DNA of 64,000 nt from Phytophthora colocasiae (lineage: Eukaryota > Oomycota > Peronosporomycetes > Peronosporales > Peronosporaceae): contig JAGKQI010000070.1 of assembly GCA_018806915.1 (NCBI GenBank), positions 1 through 64,000 of the forward strand, in the 5' to 3' direction. Shown here piece by piece: positions 15,311 through 30,358 of the stretch. A program made the position numbers and the translations under genes. Below the pieces are notes generated by a model. That model did not search any database and was not told where the DNA came from. It saw only the letters and a program-made list of their open reading frames with translations. Positions within the stretch are counted from its first letter, which is position 1. Every line of letters begins with the position of its first letter.

Positions 15311-15375
15311 GTTCATTATTTGCTGCAGTATTACAATCTAATCGAGAATGGACATGTAGCGCGCGCATACACGCC
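15300..15375. other. Satellite orientation switch (fold-back junction)
   Basis: Minus-orientation satellite runs up to about 15320. About 27 bases of plus-orientation sequence follow (tgctgcagtattacaatct block), then about 30 bases of minus-orientation sequence again (gagaatggacat block), and from about 15366 the plus orientation continues for 20 kb. The last switch falls in the unit's own palindrome gcgtgtatacacgc. This is a head-to-head inversion with micro-switches, of the kind produced by hairpin-primed template switching or by a fold-back read. Confidence 0.75.
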
Positions 15376-18300
15376 CTTCTATGTCCATTCTCATAGTGAA
15401 CCATGTAGTATCGATATCTTACGAGTGGCTGTTTTTTTTTTCGCGCGAATTTCTTGCAACCAACTATTGGCCTCCTGAGCTTCTTCTTCATCTGGCGAAG
15501 GAGTTCAAAACCCCAAACTAGTGGATATTCGAGGTGCCCAAAACTGTTAATCTTAAGGTTGGGGGACCTGAACACGATACAGGGCAAAGGGGACCCCGAC
15601 AGAGGGGCAAAACCGGCTGAGTGGGGACTCCTGACCCCGCCGATACACGTGTATCGGCTGAAACATATATATAGGGTTGCGCTGGATCAAAATGGGGCCG
15701 GAGGACAAACTTTGGAGGGACGAGACTGGTGGCGCGTTGTAGTTGGCGGGTAGCGGGCAAGTCGCGGTATACGCAAACTCGTATTTCTACGGATCAAGGC
15801 GCGTCGAAGTGGTACCGGTGGCGGGTCATGTATGTGCAACAAACCATTCCGCCCTGTCTATGTAAAGATGGCGTATACAATGCATCGCGAACACGCACGT
15901 GGGAGTGCGAAACAAACGACACACACTTTTTCCGCTTCTAGGATGTGCAACCGAACCTATGTATATACGTATACCACCTGTTTGGGTAGCATCGAAACCG
16001 AGCATGTATGCTGCGTGTATTCCGTGTCGTGCTTTCTATCCGCGAGTGTACTTTAGTAGCCACTGTAATATTGTTGCAGGCTGCTTCTATCCAGCTGATT
16101 GGCTACGAACTTGACATAAAACGGCTGGTCTGTGGTTTGTAGCCTTCGGATTCAGTATGGTCAAAAAGACACCTTTGCGAAATTTCAGGCCCGCCAAGTA
16201 GGGTCTGTAGTTGCTGCCAGTATTACAACCTAGATCGCTGATTGGTATATTGCGTATACACCTTCTATGTCCATTCTCATAGTGAAACCATAGTGAGACA
16301 TCGATATTCTTAACGAGTGGCTGTTTTTTTTCGCGCAAAAAAGAATTTTAATGTGCACCAACTTGGCCCTCCTGAGCTTCTTCTGTCTGGCGAAGGAGTT
16401 CAAAACCCCAAACTAGTGATATCGAGGTGCCCAAAACTGTTAACTTTGGGTTGGGGACCCCACGATACAGGGCAAAGGGGACCCCGACAGAGGGGCAAAC
16501 CGGTTGAGGGGGACTGGACCCCGCCGATACACGTGTATCGGCTGAAACATATATAGGGTTGCGCCGGATCGTGGGGCCGGAGGACAAACTTTGAGACGAG
16601 ACTGTGTGCGTTGTAGTTGGCGGTAGCGGGCGTCGCGGCGCAAATCGTATCTACGGATCAAGGCGCGTCGAGTGGTACCGGTGGCGGTCATGTATGTGCA
16701 CAACCATTCCGCCCTGTCTATGTAAAGATGGCGTATACAATGCACGCGAACACGCACGTGGGAGGAAACAAACGACACACTTTTCCGCTTCTAGGATGTG
16801 CAACCGACTATGTATATACGTTTACCACCTTTTTTCATCACGAATCCGAGAATGTATGCTGCGTTTATTCCTTGTCGTGCTTTCTTTCCGTGAGTGTACT
16901 ATTATCCACTGTAATGTTTTTGCAGGCTGCTTCTTTCCGCTGATGGGCTACGTTCCTGTCTTAAAACGGCTGTCTGTGGTTTGTAGTCGGATTCGGTATG
17001 GTCAAAAAGACACCCTTGCGAAATTTCAGGCCCGCCAGGTCTGTAGTTGCTGCAGTATTACAATCTAATCGCTGATTGGTTATTGCGTGTATACACGCCC
17101 TTCTATGTCCATTCTCATAGTGAACCATGTAGACATCGATATCTTACGAGTGGCTGTTTTTTTTTCGCGCGAATTTTGCACCAACTTGGCCCTCCTGAGC
17201 TTCTTCTGTCTGGCGAAGGAGTTCAAAACCCCAAACTAGTGATATCGAGGTGCCCAAAACTGTTAACTTTGGGGGACCCCACGATACAGGGCAAAGGGGA
17301 CCCCTGACAGAGGGGCAAACCGGTTGAGGGGGACCTCGACCCCGCCGATACACGTGTATCGGCTGAAACATATATATAGGGTTGCGCCGGATCGTGGGGC
17401 CGGAGGACAAACTTGAGACGAGACTGTGTGCGTTGTAGTTGGCGGTAGCGGGCAAGTCGCGGCGCAAATCGTATCTACGGATCAAGGCGCGTCGAGTGGT
17501 ACCGGTGGCGGGTCATGTATGTGCACAACCATTCCGCCCCGTCTATGTAAAGATGGCGTATACAATGCACGCGAACACGCACGTGGGAGGAAACAAACGA
17601 CACACTTTTCCGCTTCTAGGATGTGCACCGACTATGTATATACGTATACCACCTGTTTGTGTGCACGAAACCGAGCATGTATGCTGCGTGTATTCCGTGT
17701 CGTGCTTTATCCGCGAGTGTACTAGTAGCCACTGTAATGTTGTTGCAGGCTGCTTCTATCCGCTGATTGGCTACGAACTTGACATAAAACGGCTGTCTGT
17801 GGTTTGTAGTCGGATTCGGTATGGTCAAAAGACACCCTTGCGAAATTTCAGGCCCGCCAGGTCTGTAGTTGCTGCAGTATTACAATCTAATCGCTGATTG
17901 GTTATTGCGTGTATACACGCCCTTCTATGTCCATTCTCATAGTGAACCATGTAGACATCGATATCTTACGAGTGGCTGCGTTTTTTCGCGCGAATTTTGC
18001 ACCAACTTGGCCCTCCTGAGCTTCTTCTGTCTGGCGAAGGAGTTCAAAACCCCAAACTAGTGATATCGAGGTGCCCAAAACTGTTAACTTTGGGTTGGGG
18101 GACCACGATACAGGGCAAAGGGGACCCTGACAGAGGGGCAAACCGGTTGAGGGGGACCTGACCCCGCCGATACACGTGTATCGGCTGAAACATATATAGG
18201 GTTGCGCCGGATCGTGGGGCCGGAGGACAAACTTTGAGACGAGACTGTGTGCGTTGTAGTTGGCGGTAGCGGGCAAGTCGCGGCGCAAATCGTATCTACG

Positions 18301-21300
18301 GATCAAGGCGCGTCGAGTGGTACCGGTGGCGGGTCATGTATGTGCACAACCATTCCGCCCCGTCTATGTAAAGATGGCGTATACAATGCACGCGAACACG
18401 CACGTGGGAGGAAACAAACGACACACTTTTCCGCTTCTAGGATGTGCACCGACTATGTATATACGTATACCACCTGTTTGCAGCACGAAACCGAGCATGT
18501 ATGCTGCGTGTATTCCGTGTCGTGCTTTCTATCCGCGAGTGTACTAGTAGCCACTGTAATGTTGTTGCAGGCTGCTTCTATCCGCTGATTGGCTACGAAC
18601 TTGACATAAAACGGCTGTCTGTGGTTTGTAGTCGGATTCGGTATGGTCAAAAAGACACCCTTGCGAAATTTCAGGCCCGCCAGGTCTGTAGTTGCTGCAG
18701 TATTACAATCTAATCGCTGATTGGTTATTGCGTGTATACACGCCCTTCTATGTCCATTCTCATAGTGAACCATGTAGACATCGATATCTTACGAGTGGCT
18801 GTTTTTTTCGCGCGAATTTTGCACCAACTTGGCCCTCCTGAGCTTCTTCTGTCTGGCGAAGGAGTTCAAAACCCCAAACTAGTGATATCAGAGGTGCCCA
18901 AAACTGTTAACTTTGGGTTGGGGACCCCACGATACAGGGCAAAGGGGACCCCTGACAGAGGGCAAACCGGTTGAGGGGGACTCGGGACCCCGCCGATACA
19001 CGTGTATCGGCTGAAACATATATATAGGGTTGCGCCGGATCGTGGGGCCGGAGGACAAACTTTGAGACGAGACTGTGTGCGTTGTAGTTGGCGGTAGCGG
19101 GCAAGTCGCGGCGCAAATCGTATCTACGGATCAAGGCGCGTCGAGGGTACCGGTGGCGGGTCATGTATGTGCACAAACCATTCCGCCCCGTCTATGTAAA
19201 GATGGCGTATACAATGCACGCGAACACGCACGTGGGAGGAAACAAACGACACACTTTTCCGCTTCTAGGATGTGCACCGACTATGTATATACGTATACCA
19301 CCTGTTTGTGTGCACGAAACCGAGCATGTATGCTGCGTGTATTCCGTGTCGTGCTTTCTATCCGCGAGTGTACTAGTAGCCACTGTAATGTTGTTGCAGG
19401 CTGCTTCTATCCGCTGATTGGCTACGAACTTGACATAAAACGGCTGTCTGTGGTTTGTAGTCGGATTCGGTATGGTCAAAAAGACACCCTTGCGAAATTT
19501 CAGGCCCGCCAGGTCTGTAGTTGCTGCAGTATTACAATCTAATCGCTGATTGGTTATTGCGTGTATACACGCCCTTCTATGTCCATTCTCATAGTGAACC
19601 ATGTAGACATCGATATCTTACGAGTGGCTGTTTTTTTTTTCGCGCGAATTTTGCACCAACTTGGCCCTCCTGAGCTTCTTCTGTCTGGCGAAGGAGTTCA
19701 AAACCCCAAACTAGTGATATCGAGGTGCCCAAAACTGTTAACTTTGGGTTGGGGGACCCCACGATACAGGGCAAAGGGGACCCCCCGACAGAGGGGCAAA
19801 ACCGGCTGAGGGGGACCTCTGACCCTGCCGATACACGTGTATCGGCTGAAACATATATATAGGGTTGCGCCGGATCGTGGGGCCGGAGGACAAACTTGAG
19901 ACGAGACTGTGTGCGTTGTAGTTGGCGGTAGCGGGCAAGTCGCGGCGCAAATCGTATCTACGGATCAAGGCGCGTCGAGTGGTACCGGTGGCGGGTCATG
20001 TATGTGCACAACCATTCCGCCCCGTCTATGTAAAGATGGCGTATACAATGCACGCGAACACGCACGTGGGAGGAAACAAACGACACACTTTTCCGCTTCT
20101 AGGATGTGCACCGACTATGTATATACGTATACCACCTGTTTGTGTGCACGAAACCGAGCATGTATGCTGCGTGTATTCCGTGTCGTGCTTTCTATCCGCG
20201 AGTGTACCTAGTAGCCACTGTAATGTTGTTGCAGGCTGCTTCTATCCGCTGATTGGCTACGAACTTGACATAAAACGGCTGTCTGTGGTTTGTAGTCGGA
20301 TTCGGTATGGTCAAAAAGACACCCTTGCGAAATTTCAGGCCCGCCAGGTCTGTAGTTGCTGCAGTATTACAATCTAATCGCTGATTGGTTATTGCGTGTA
20401 TACACGCCCTTCTATGTCCATTCTCATAGTGAACCATGTAGACATCGATATCTTACGAGTGGCTGTTTTTTTTTCGCGCGAATTTTGCACCAACTTGGCC
20501 CTCCTGAGCTTCTTCTGTCTGGCGAAGGAGTTCAAAACCCCAAACTAGTGATATCGAGGTGCCCAAAACTGTTAACTTTGGGTTGGGGACCCCACGATAC
20601 AGGGCAAAGGGGACCCTGACAGAGGGCAAACCGGCTGAGGGGGACCCCTCGGACCCCGCCGATACACGTGTATCGGCTGAAACATATATATAGGGTTGCG
20701 CCGGGATCGTGGGGCCGGAGGACAAACTTTGAGACGAGACTGTGTGCGTTGTAGTTGGCGGTAGCGGGCAAGTCGCGGCGCAAATCGTATCTACGGATCA
20801 AGGCGCGTCGAGTGGTACCGGTGGCGGGTCATGTATGTGCACAACCATTCCGCCCTGTCTATGTAAAGATGGCGTATACAATGCACGCGAACACGCACGT
20901 GGGAGGAAACAAACGACACACTTTTCCGCTTCTAGGATGTGCACCGACTATGTATATACGTATACCACCTGTTTGTGTGCACGAAACCGAGCATGTATGC
21001 TGCGTGTATTCCGTGTCGTGCTTTCTATCCGCGAGTGTACTAGTAGCCACTGTAATGTTGTTGCAGGCTGCTTCTATCCGCTGATTGGCTACGAACTTGA
21101 CATAAAACGGCTGTCTGTGGTTTGTAGTCGGATTCGGTATGGTCAAACAGACACCCTTGCGAAATTTCAGGCCCGCCAGGTCTGTAGTTGCTGCAGTATT
21201 ACAATCTAATCGCTGATTGGTTATTGCGTGTATACACGCCCTTCTATGTCCATTCTCATAGTGAACCATGTAGACATCGATATCTTACGAGTGGCTGTTT

Positions 21301-24300
21301 TTTTCGCGCGAATTTTGCACCAACTTGGCCCTCCTGAGCTTCTTCTGTCTGGCGAAGGAGTTCAAAACCCCAAACTAGTGATATCGAGGTGCCCAAAACT
21401 GTTAACTTTGGGTTGGGGACCCCACGATACAGGGCAAAGGGGACCCCTGACAGAGGGGCAAACCGGCTGAGGGGGACCCTGACTCCGCCGATACACGTGT
21501 ATCGGCTGAAACATATATATAGGGTTGCGCCGGATCGTGGGGCCGGAGGACAAACTTTGAGACGAGACTGTGTGCGTTGTAGTTGGCGGTAGCGGGCAAG
21601 TCGCGGCGCAAATCGTATCTACGGATCAAGGCGCGTCGAGTGGTACCGGTGGCGGGTCATGTATGTGCACAACCATTCCGCCCCGTCTATGTAAAGATGG
21701 CGTATACAATGCACGCGAACACGCACGTGGGAGGAAACAAACGACACACTTTTCCGCTTCTAGGATGTGCACCGACTATGTATATACGTATACCACCTGT
21801 TTGTGTGCACGAAACCGAGCATGTATGCTGCGTGTATTCCGTGTCGTGCTTTCTATCCGCGAGTGTACTAGTAGCCACTGTAATGTTGTTGCAGGCTGCT
21901 TCTATCCGCTGATTGGCTACGAATCTTGACATAAAACGGCTGTCTGTGGTTTGTAGTCGGATTCGGTATGGTCAAAAAGACACCCTTGCGAAATTTCAGG
22001 CCCGCCAGGTCTGTAGTTGCTGCAGTATTACAATCTAATCGCTGATTGGTTATTGCGTGTATACACGCCCTTCTATGTCCATTCTCATAGTGAACCATGT
22101 AGACATCGATATCTTACGAGTGGCTGTTTTTTTTCGCGCGAATTTTGCACCAACTTGGCCCTCCTGAGCTTCTTCTGTCTGGCGAAGGAGTTCAAAACCC
22201 CAAACTAGTGATATCGAGGTGCCCAAAACTGTTAACTTTGGGTTGGGGGACCCCACGATACAGGGCAAAGGGGACCCTGACAGAGGGGCAAACCGGCTGA
22301 GGGGACTCCGGACTCCGCCGATACACGTGTATCGGCTGAAACATATATATAGGGTTGCGCCGGATCGTGGGGCCGGAGGACAAACTTTGAGACGAGACTG
22401 TGTGCGTTGTAGTTGGCGGTAGCGGGCAAGTCGCGGCGCAAATCGTATCTACGGATCAAGGCGCGTCGAGTGGTACCGGTGGCGGGTCATGTATGTGCAC
22501 AACCATTCCGCCCCGTCTATGTAAAGATGGCGTATACAATGCACGCGAACACGCACGTGGAGGAAACAAACGACACACTTTTCCGCTTCTAGGATGTGCA
22601 CCGACTATGTATATATACGTATACCACTCTGTTTGCAGCACGAAACCGAGCATGTATGCTGCGTGTATTCCGTGTCGTGCTTTCTATCCGCGAGTGTACT
22701 AGTAGCCACTGTAATGTTGTTGCAGGCTGCTTCTATCCGCTGATTGGCTACGAACTTGACATAAAACGGCTGTCTGTGGTTTGTAGTCGGATTCGGTATG
22801 GTCAAAAAGACACCCTTGCGAAATTTCAGGCCCGCCAGGTCTGTAGTTGCTGCAGTATTACAATCTAATCGCTGATTGGTTATTGCGTGTATACACGCCC
22901 TTCTATGTCCATTCTCATAGTGAACCATGTAGACATCGATATCTTACGAGTGGCTGTTTTTTTCGCGCGAATTTTGCACCAACTTGGCCCTCCTGAGCTT
23001 CTTCTGTCTGGCGAAGGAGTTCAAAACCCCAAACTAGTGATATCGAGGTGCCCAAAACTGTTAACTTTGGGTTGGGGACCCCACGATACAGGGCAAAGGG
23101 GACCCCTGACAGAGGGGCAAACCGGCTGAGGGGGACCCTGACCCCGCCGATACACGTGTATCGGCTGAAACATATATATAGGGTTGCGCCGGATCGGGCC
23201 GGAGGACAAACTTTGAGACGAGACTGTGTGCGTTGTAGTTGGCGGTAGCGGGCAAGTCGCGGCGCAAATCGTATCTACGGATCAAGGCGCGTCGAGTGGT
23301 ACCGGTGGCGGGTCATGTATGTGCACAACCATTCCGCCCCGTCTATGTAAAGATGGCGTATACAATGCACGCGAACACGCACGTGGAGGAAACAAACGAC
23401 ACACTTTTCCGCTTCTAGGATGTGCACCGACTATGTATATACGTATACCACCTGTTTGTGCAGCACGAAACCGAGCATGTATGCTGCGTGTATTCCGTGT
23501 CGTGCTTTCTATCCGCGAGTGTACTAGTAGCCACTGTAATGTTGTTGCAGGCTGCTTCTATCCGCTGATTGGCTACGAACTTGACATAAAACGGCTGTCT
23601 GTGGTTTGTAGTCGGATTCGGTATGGTCAAAAAGACACCCTTGCGAAATTTCAGGCCCGCCAGGTCTGTAGTTGCTGCAGTATTACAATCTAATCGCTGA
23701 TTGGTTATTGCGTGTATACACGCCCTTCTATGTCCATTCTCATAGTGAACCATGTAGACATCGATATCTTACGAGTGGCTGTTTTTTTTTTTCGCGCGAA
23801 TTTTGCACCAACTTGGCCCTCCTGAGCTTCTTCTGTCTGGCGAAGGAGTTCAAAACCCCAAACTAGTGATATCGAGGTGCCCAAAACTGTTAACTTTGGG
23901 TTGGGGGACCCCACGATACAGGGCAAAGGGGACCCCCGACAGAGGGCAAAACCGGCTGAGGGGGACTCCTGACCCCGCCGATACACGTGTATCGGCTGAA
24001 ACATATATAGGGTTGCGCCGGATCGTAGGGCCGGAGGACAAACTTTGAGACGAGACTGTGTGCGTTGTAGTTGGCGGTAGCGGGCAAGTCGCGGCGCAAA
24101 TCGTATCTACGGATCAAGGCGCGTCGAGTGGTACCGGTGGCGGGTCATGTATGTGCACAACCATTCCGCCCCGTCTATGTAAAGATGGCGTATACAATGC
24201 ACGCGAACACGCACGTGGGAGGAAACAAACGACACACTTTTCCGCTTCTAGGATGTGCACCGACTATGTATATACGTATACCACCTGTTTGTGTGCACGA

Positions 24301-25299
24301 AACCGAGCATGTATGCTGCGTGTATTCCGTGTCGTGCTTTCTATCCGCGAGTGTACTAGTAGCCACTGTAATGTTGTTGCAGGCTGCTTCTATCCGCTGA
24401 TTGGCTACGAACTTGACATAAAACGGCTGTCTGTGGTTTGTAGTCGGATTCGGTATGGTCAAAAAGACACCCTTGCGAAATTTCAGGCCCGCCAGGTCTG
24501 TAGTTGCTGCAGTATTACAATCTAATCGCTGATTGGTTATTGCGTGTATACACGCCCTTCTATGTCCATTCTCATAGTGAACCATGTAGACATCGATATC
24601 TTACGAGTGGCTGTTTTTTTTCGCGCGAATTTTGCACCAACTTGGCCCTCCTGAGCTTCTTCTGTCTGGCGAAGGAGTTCAAAACCCCAAACTAGTGATA
24701 TCGAGGTGCCCAAAACTGTTAATTTTGGGTTGGGGGACCCCACGATACAGGGCAAAGGGGACCCTGACAGAGGGGCAAACCGGCTGAGGGGGACTCCTGA
24801 CCCCGCCGATACACGTGTATCGGCTGAAACATATATATAGGGTTGCGCCGGATCGTGGGGCCGGAGGACAAACTTTGAGACGAGACTGTGTGCGTTGTAG
24901 CTGGCGGTAGCGGGCAAGTCGCGGCGCAAATCGTATCTACGGATCAAGGCGCGTCGAGTGGTACCGGTGGCGGGTCATGTATGTGCACAACCATTCCGCC
25001 CCGTCTATGTAAAGATGGCGTATACAATGCACGCGAACACGCACGTGGGAGGAAACAAACGACACACTTTTCCGCTTCTAGGATGTGCACCGACTATGTA
25101 TATACGTATACCACCTGTTTGTGTGCACGAAACCGAGCATGTATGCTGCGTGTATTCCGTGTCGTGCTTTCTATCCGCGAGTGTACTAGTAGCCACTGTA
25201 ATGTTGTTGCAGGCTGCTTCTATCCGCTGATTGGCTACGAACTTGACATAAAACGGCTGTCTGTGGTTTGTAGTCGGATTCGGTATGGTCAAAAAGACA

Positions 25300-25385
25300 C
25301 CCTTGCGATATCTTCCAGGCCCGCCAGGTCTGTTTTTGCTGCAGTATGACTTTCTAATCTCTTATTGTTTATTGCGAGTTTACAC
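25300..25385 (+). repeat. Mutation cluster in one satellite copy
   Basis: Within an otherwise almost identical unit, this patch carries a dense run of substitutions and small indels (for example gcgatatcttccagg for gcgaaatttcagg, and tctcttattgtttattgcgag for the usual block). Neighbouring sequence on both sides is normal. A second cluster lies at 27115-27275. Confidence 0.7.
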
Positions 25386-27114
25386 GCCCTTCTATGTCCA
25401 TTCTCATAGTGAACCATGTAGACATCGATATCTTACGAGTGGCTGTTTTTATCGCGCGAATTTTGCACCAACTTGGCCCTCCTGAGCTTCTTCTGTCTGG
25501 CGAAGGAGTTCAAAACCCCAAACTAGTGATATCGAGGTGCCCAAAACTGTTAACTTTGGGTTGGGGGACCCCACGATACAGGGCAAAGGGGACCCCCGAC
25601 AGAGGGGCAAAACCGGTTGAGGGGGACCCCCGGACTCCGCCGATACACGTGTATCGGCTGAAACATATATATAGGGTTGCGCCGGATCGTGGGGCCGGAG
25701 GACAAACTTTGAGACGAGACTGTGTGCGTTGTAGTTGGCGGTAGCGGGCAAGTCGCGGCGCAAATCGTATCTACGGATCAAGGCGCGTCGAGTGGTACCG
25801 GTGGCGGGTCATGTATGTGCACAACCATTCCGCCCCGTCTATGTAAAGATGGCGTATACAATGCACGCGAACACGCACGTGGGAGGAAACAAACGACACA
25901 CTTTTCCGCTTCTAGGATGTGCACCGACTATGTATATACGTATACCACCTGTTTGTGTGCACGAAACCGAGCATGTATGCTGCGTGTATTCCGTGTCGTG
26001 CTTTCTATCCGCGAGTGTACTAGTAGCCACTGTAATGTTGTTGCAGGCTGCTTCTATCCGCTGATTGGCTACGAACTTGACATAAAACGGCTGTCTGTGG
26101 TTTGTAGTCGGATTCGGTATGGTCAAAAAGACACCCTTGCGAAATTTCAGGCCCGCCAGGTCTGTAGTTGCTGCAGTATTACAATCTAATCGCTGATTGG
26201 TTATTGCGTGTATACACGCCCTTCTATGTCCATTCTCATAGTGAACCATGTAGACATCGATATCTTACGAGTGGCTGTTTTTTTTTCGCGCGAATTTTGC
26301 ACCAACTTGGCCCTCCTGAGCTTCTTCTGTCTGGCGAAGGAGTTCAAAACCCCAAACTAGTGATATCGAGGTGCCCAAAACTGTTAACTTTGGGTTGGGG
26401 GACCCCACGATACAGGGCAAAGGGGACCCTGACAGAGGGGCAAACCGGCTGAGGGGGGACTCGACCCCGCCGATACACGTGTATCGGCTGAAACATATAT
26501 ATAGGGTTGCGCCGGATCGTGGGGCCGGAGGACAAACTTTGAGACGAGACTGTGTGCGTTGTAGTTGGCGGTAGCGGGCAAGTCGCGGCGCAAATCGTAT
26601 CTACGGATCAAGGCGCGTCGAGTGGTACCGGTGGCGGGTCATGTATGTGCACAACCATTCCGCCCCGTCTATGTAAAGATGGCGTATACAATGCACGCGA
26701 ACACGCACGTGGGAGGAAACAAACGACACACTTTTCCGCTTCTAGGATGTGCACCGACTATGTATATACGTATACCACCTGTTTGTGTGCACGAAACCGA
26801 GCATGTATGCTGCGTGTATTCCGTGTCGTGCTTTCTATCCGCGAGTGTACTAGTAGCCACTGTAATGTTGTTGCAGGCTGCTTCTATCCGCTGATTGGCT
26901 ACGAACTTGACATAAAACGGCTGTCTGTGGTTTGTAGTCGGATTCGGTATGGTCAAAAAGACACCCTTGCGGAAATTTCAGGCCCGCCAGGTCTGTAGTT
27001 GCTGGCAGTATTACAATCTAATCGCTGATAGGTTATTGCGTGTATACACGCCCTTCTATGTCCATTCTCATAGTGAACCATGTAGACATCGATATCTTAC
27101 GAGTGGCTGTTTTT

Positions 27115-27275
27115 TTTTAGCGCGAAATTTGCACCAAAATTGCCCACCAGAGCTTATTCTGTCTGGCGAAGGAGTTCAAAAACCCAAAAAAGTGATATAG
27201 AGGTGCCCAAAAAAGTTAACATTTGGTTGGGGGACCCCACGCTACAGGGCAAAGGGGCCCCCCGACACAGGGGCA
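27115..27275 (+). repeat. Second mutation cluster, biased towards A
   Basis: About twenty differences from the array consensus lie in 160 bp, and most change a base to A (ccaacttggccc to ccaaaattgccc, ctagtgatatcg to aaagtgatatag). The unit resumes the consensus sharply at about 27285. Such bias looks more like poorly polished consensus than random divergence. Confidence 0.65.
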
Positions 27276-30200
27276 AAACCGGTTGAGGGGGACTCCTGAC
27301 CCCGCCGATACACGTGTATCGGCTGAAACATATATATAGGGTTGCGCCGGATCGTGGGGCCGGAGGACAAACTTTGAGACGAGACTGTGTGCGTTGTAGT
27401 TGGCGGTAGCGGGCAAGTCGCGGCGCAAATCGTATCTACGGATCAAGGCGCGTCGAGTGGTACCGGTGGCGGGTCATGTATGTGCACAACCATTCCGCCC
27501 CGTCTATGTAAAGATGGCGTATACAATGCACGCGAACACGCACGTGGGAGGAAACAAACGACACACTTTTCCGCTTCTAGGATGTGCACCGACTATGTAT
27601 ATACGTATACCACCTGTTTGTGTGCACGAAACCGAGCATGTATGCTGCGTGTATTCCGTGTCGTGCTTTCTATCCGCGAGTGTACTAGGGGTAGCCACTG
27701 TAATGTTGTTGCAGGCTGCTTCTATCCGCTGATTGGCTACGAACTTGACATAAAACGGCTGTCTGTGGTTTGTAGTCGGATTCGGTATGGTCAAAAAGAC
27801 ACCCTTGCGAAATTTCAGGCCCGCCAGGTCTGTAGTTGCTGCAGTATTACAATCTAATCGCTGATTGGTTATTGCGTGTATACACGCCCTTCTATGTCCA
27901 TTCTCATAGTGAACCATGTAGACATCGATATCTTACGAGTGGCTGTTTTTTTCGCGCGAATTTTGCACCAACTTGGCCCTCCTGAGCTTCTTTCTGTCTG
28001 GCGAAGGAGTTCAAAACCCCAAACTAGTGATATCGAGGTGCCCAAAACTGTTAACTTTGGGTTGGGGACCCCACGATACAGGGCAAAGGGGACCCCTGAC
28101 AGAGGGGCAAACCGGCTGAGGGGGACTCCTGACCCCGCCGATACACGTGTATCGGCTGAAACATATATATAGGGTTGCGCCGGATCGTGGGGCCGGAGGA
28201 CAAACTTTGAGACGAGACTGTGTGGCGTTGTAGTTGGCGGTAGCGGGCAAGTCGCGGCGCAAATCGTATCTACGGATCAAGGCGCGTCGAGTGGTACCGG
28301 TGGCGGGTCATGTATGTGCACAACCATTCCGCCCCGTCTATGTAAAGATGGCGTATACAATGCACGCGAACACGCACGTGGGAGGAAACAAACGACACAC
28401 TTTTCCGCTTCTAGGATGTGCACCGACTATGTATATACGTATACCACCTGTTTGTGTGCACGAAACCGAGCATGTATGCTGCGTGTATTCCGTGTCGTGC
28501 TTTCTATCCGCGAGTGTACTAGTAGCCACTGTAATGTTGTTGCAGGCTGCTTCTATCCGCTGATTGGCTACGAACTTGACATAAAACGGCTGTCTGTGGT
28601 TTGTAGTCGGATTCGGTATGGTCAAAAGACACCCTTGCGAAATTTCAGGCCCGCCAGGTCTGTAGTTGCTGCAGTATTACAATCTAATCGCTGATTGGTT
28701 ATTGCGTGTATACACGCCCTTCTATGTCCATTCTCATAGTGAACCATGTAGACATCGATATCTTACGAGTGGCTGTTTTTTTTTTCGCGCGAATTTTGCA
28801 CCAACTTGGCCCTCCTGAGCTTCTTCTGTCTGGCGAAGGAGTTCAAAACCCCAAACTAGTGATATCGAGGTGCCCAAAACTGTTAACTTTGGGTTGGGGA
28901 CCCCACGATACAGGGCAAAGGGGACCCCGACAGAGGGGCAAACCGGCTGAGGGGGACTCGACCCCGCCGATACACGTGTATCGGCTGAAACATATATAGG
29001 GTTGCGCCGGATCGTGGGGCCGGAGGACAAACTTTGAGACGAGACTGTGTGCGTTGTAGTTGGCGGTAGCGGGCAAGTCGCGGCGCAAATCGTATCTACG
29101 GATCAAGGCGCGTCGAGTGGTACCGGTGGCGGGTCATGTATGTGCACAACCATTCCGCCCAGTCTATGTAAAGATGGCGTATACAATGCACGCGAACACG
29201 CACGTGGGAGGAAACAAACGACACACTTTTCCGCTTCTAGGATGTGCACCGACTATGTATATACGTATACCACCTGTTTGTGTGCACGAAACCGAGCATG
29301 TATGCTGCGTGTATTCCGTGTCGTGCTTTCTATCCGCGAGTGTACTAGTAGCCACTGTAATGTTGTTGCAGGCTGCTTCTATCCGCTGATTGGCTACGAA
29401 CTTGACATAAAACGGCTGTCTGTGGTTTGTAGTCGGATTCGGTATGGTCAAAAAGACACCCTTGCGAAATTTCAGGCCCGCCAGGTCTGTAGTTGCTGCA
29501 GTATTACAATCTAATCGCTGATTGGTTATTGCGTGTATACACGCCCTTCTATGTCCATTCTCATAGTGAACCATGTAGACATCGATATCTTACGAGTGGC
29601 TGTTTTTTTCGCGCGAATTTTGCACCAACTTGGCCCTCCTGAGCTTCTTCTGTCTGGCGAAGGAGTTCAAAACCCCAAACTAGTGATATCGAGGTGCCCA
29701 AAACTGTTAACTTTGGGTTGGGGGACCCCACGATACAGGGCAAAGGGGACCCTGACAGAGGGCAAACCGGTTGAGGGGGACCCCCTGACCCCGCCGATAC
29801 ACGTGTATCGGCTGAAACATATATATAGGGTTGCGCCGGATCGTGGGGCCGGAGGACAAACTTTGAGACGAGACTGTGTGCGTTGTAGTTGGCGGTAGCG
29901 GGCAAGTCGCGGCGCAAATCGTATCTACGGATCAAGGCGCGTCGAGTGGTACCGGTGGCGGGTCATGTATGTGCACAACCATTCCGCCCCGTCTATGTAA
30001 AGATGGCGTATACAATGCACGCGAACACGCACGTGGGAGGAAACAAACGACACACTTTTCCGCTTCTAGGATGTGCACCGACTATGTATATACGTATACC
30101 ACCTGTTTGTGTGCACGAAACCGAGCATGTATGCTGCGTGTATTCCGTGTCGTGCTTTCTATCCGCGAGTGTACTAGTAGCCACTGTAATGTTGTTGCAG

Positions 30201-30358
30201 GCTGCTTCTATCCGCTGATTGGCTACGAACTTGACATAAAACGGCTGTCTGTGGTTTGTAGTCGGATTCGGTATGGTCAAAAGACACCCTTGCGAAATTT
30301 CAGGCCCGCCAGGTCTGTAGTTGCTGCAGTATTACAATCTAATCGCTGATTGGTTATT

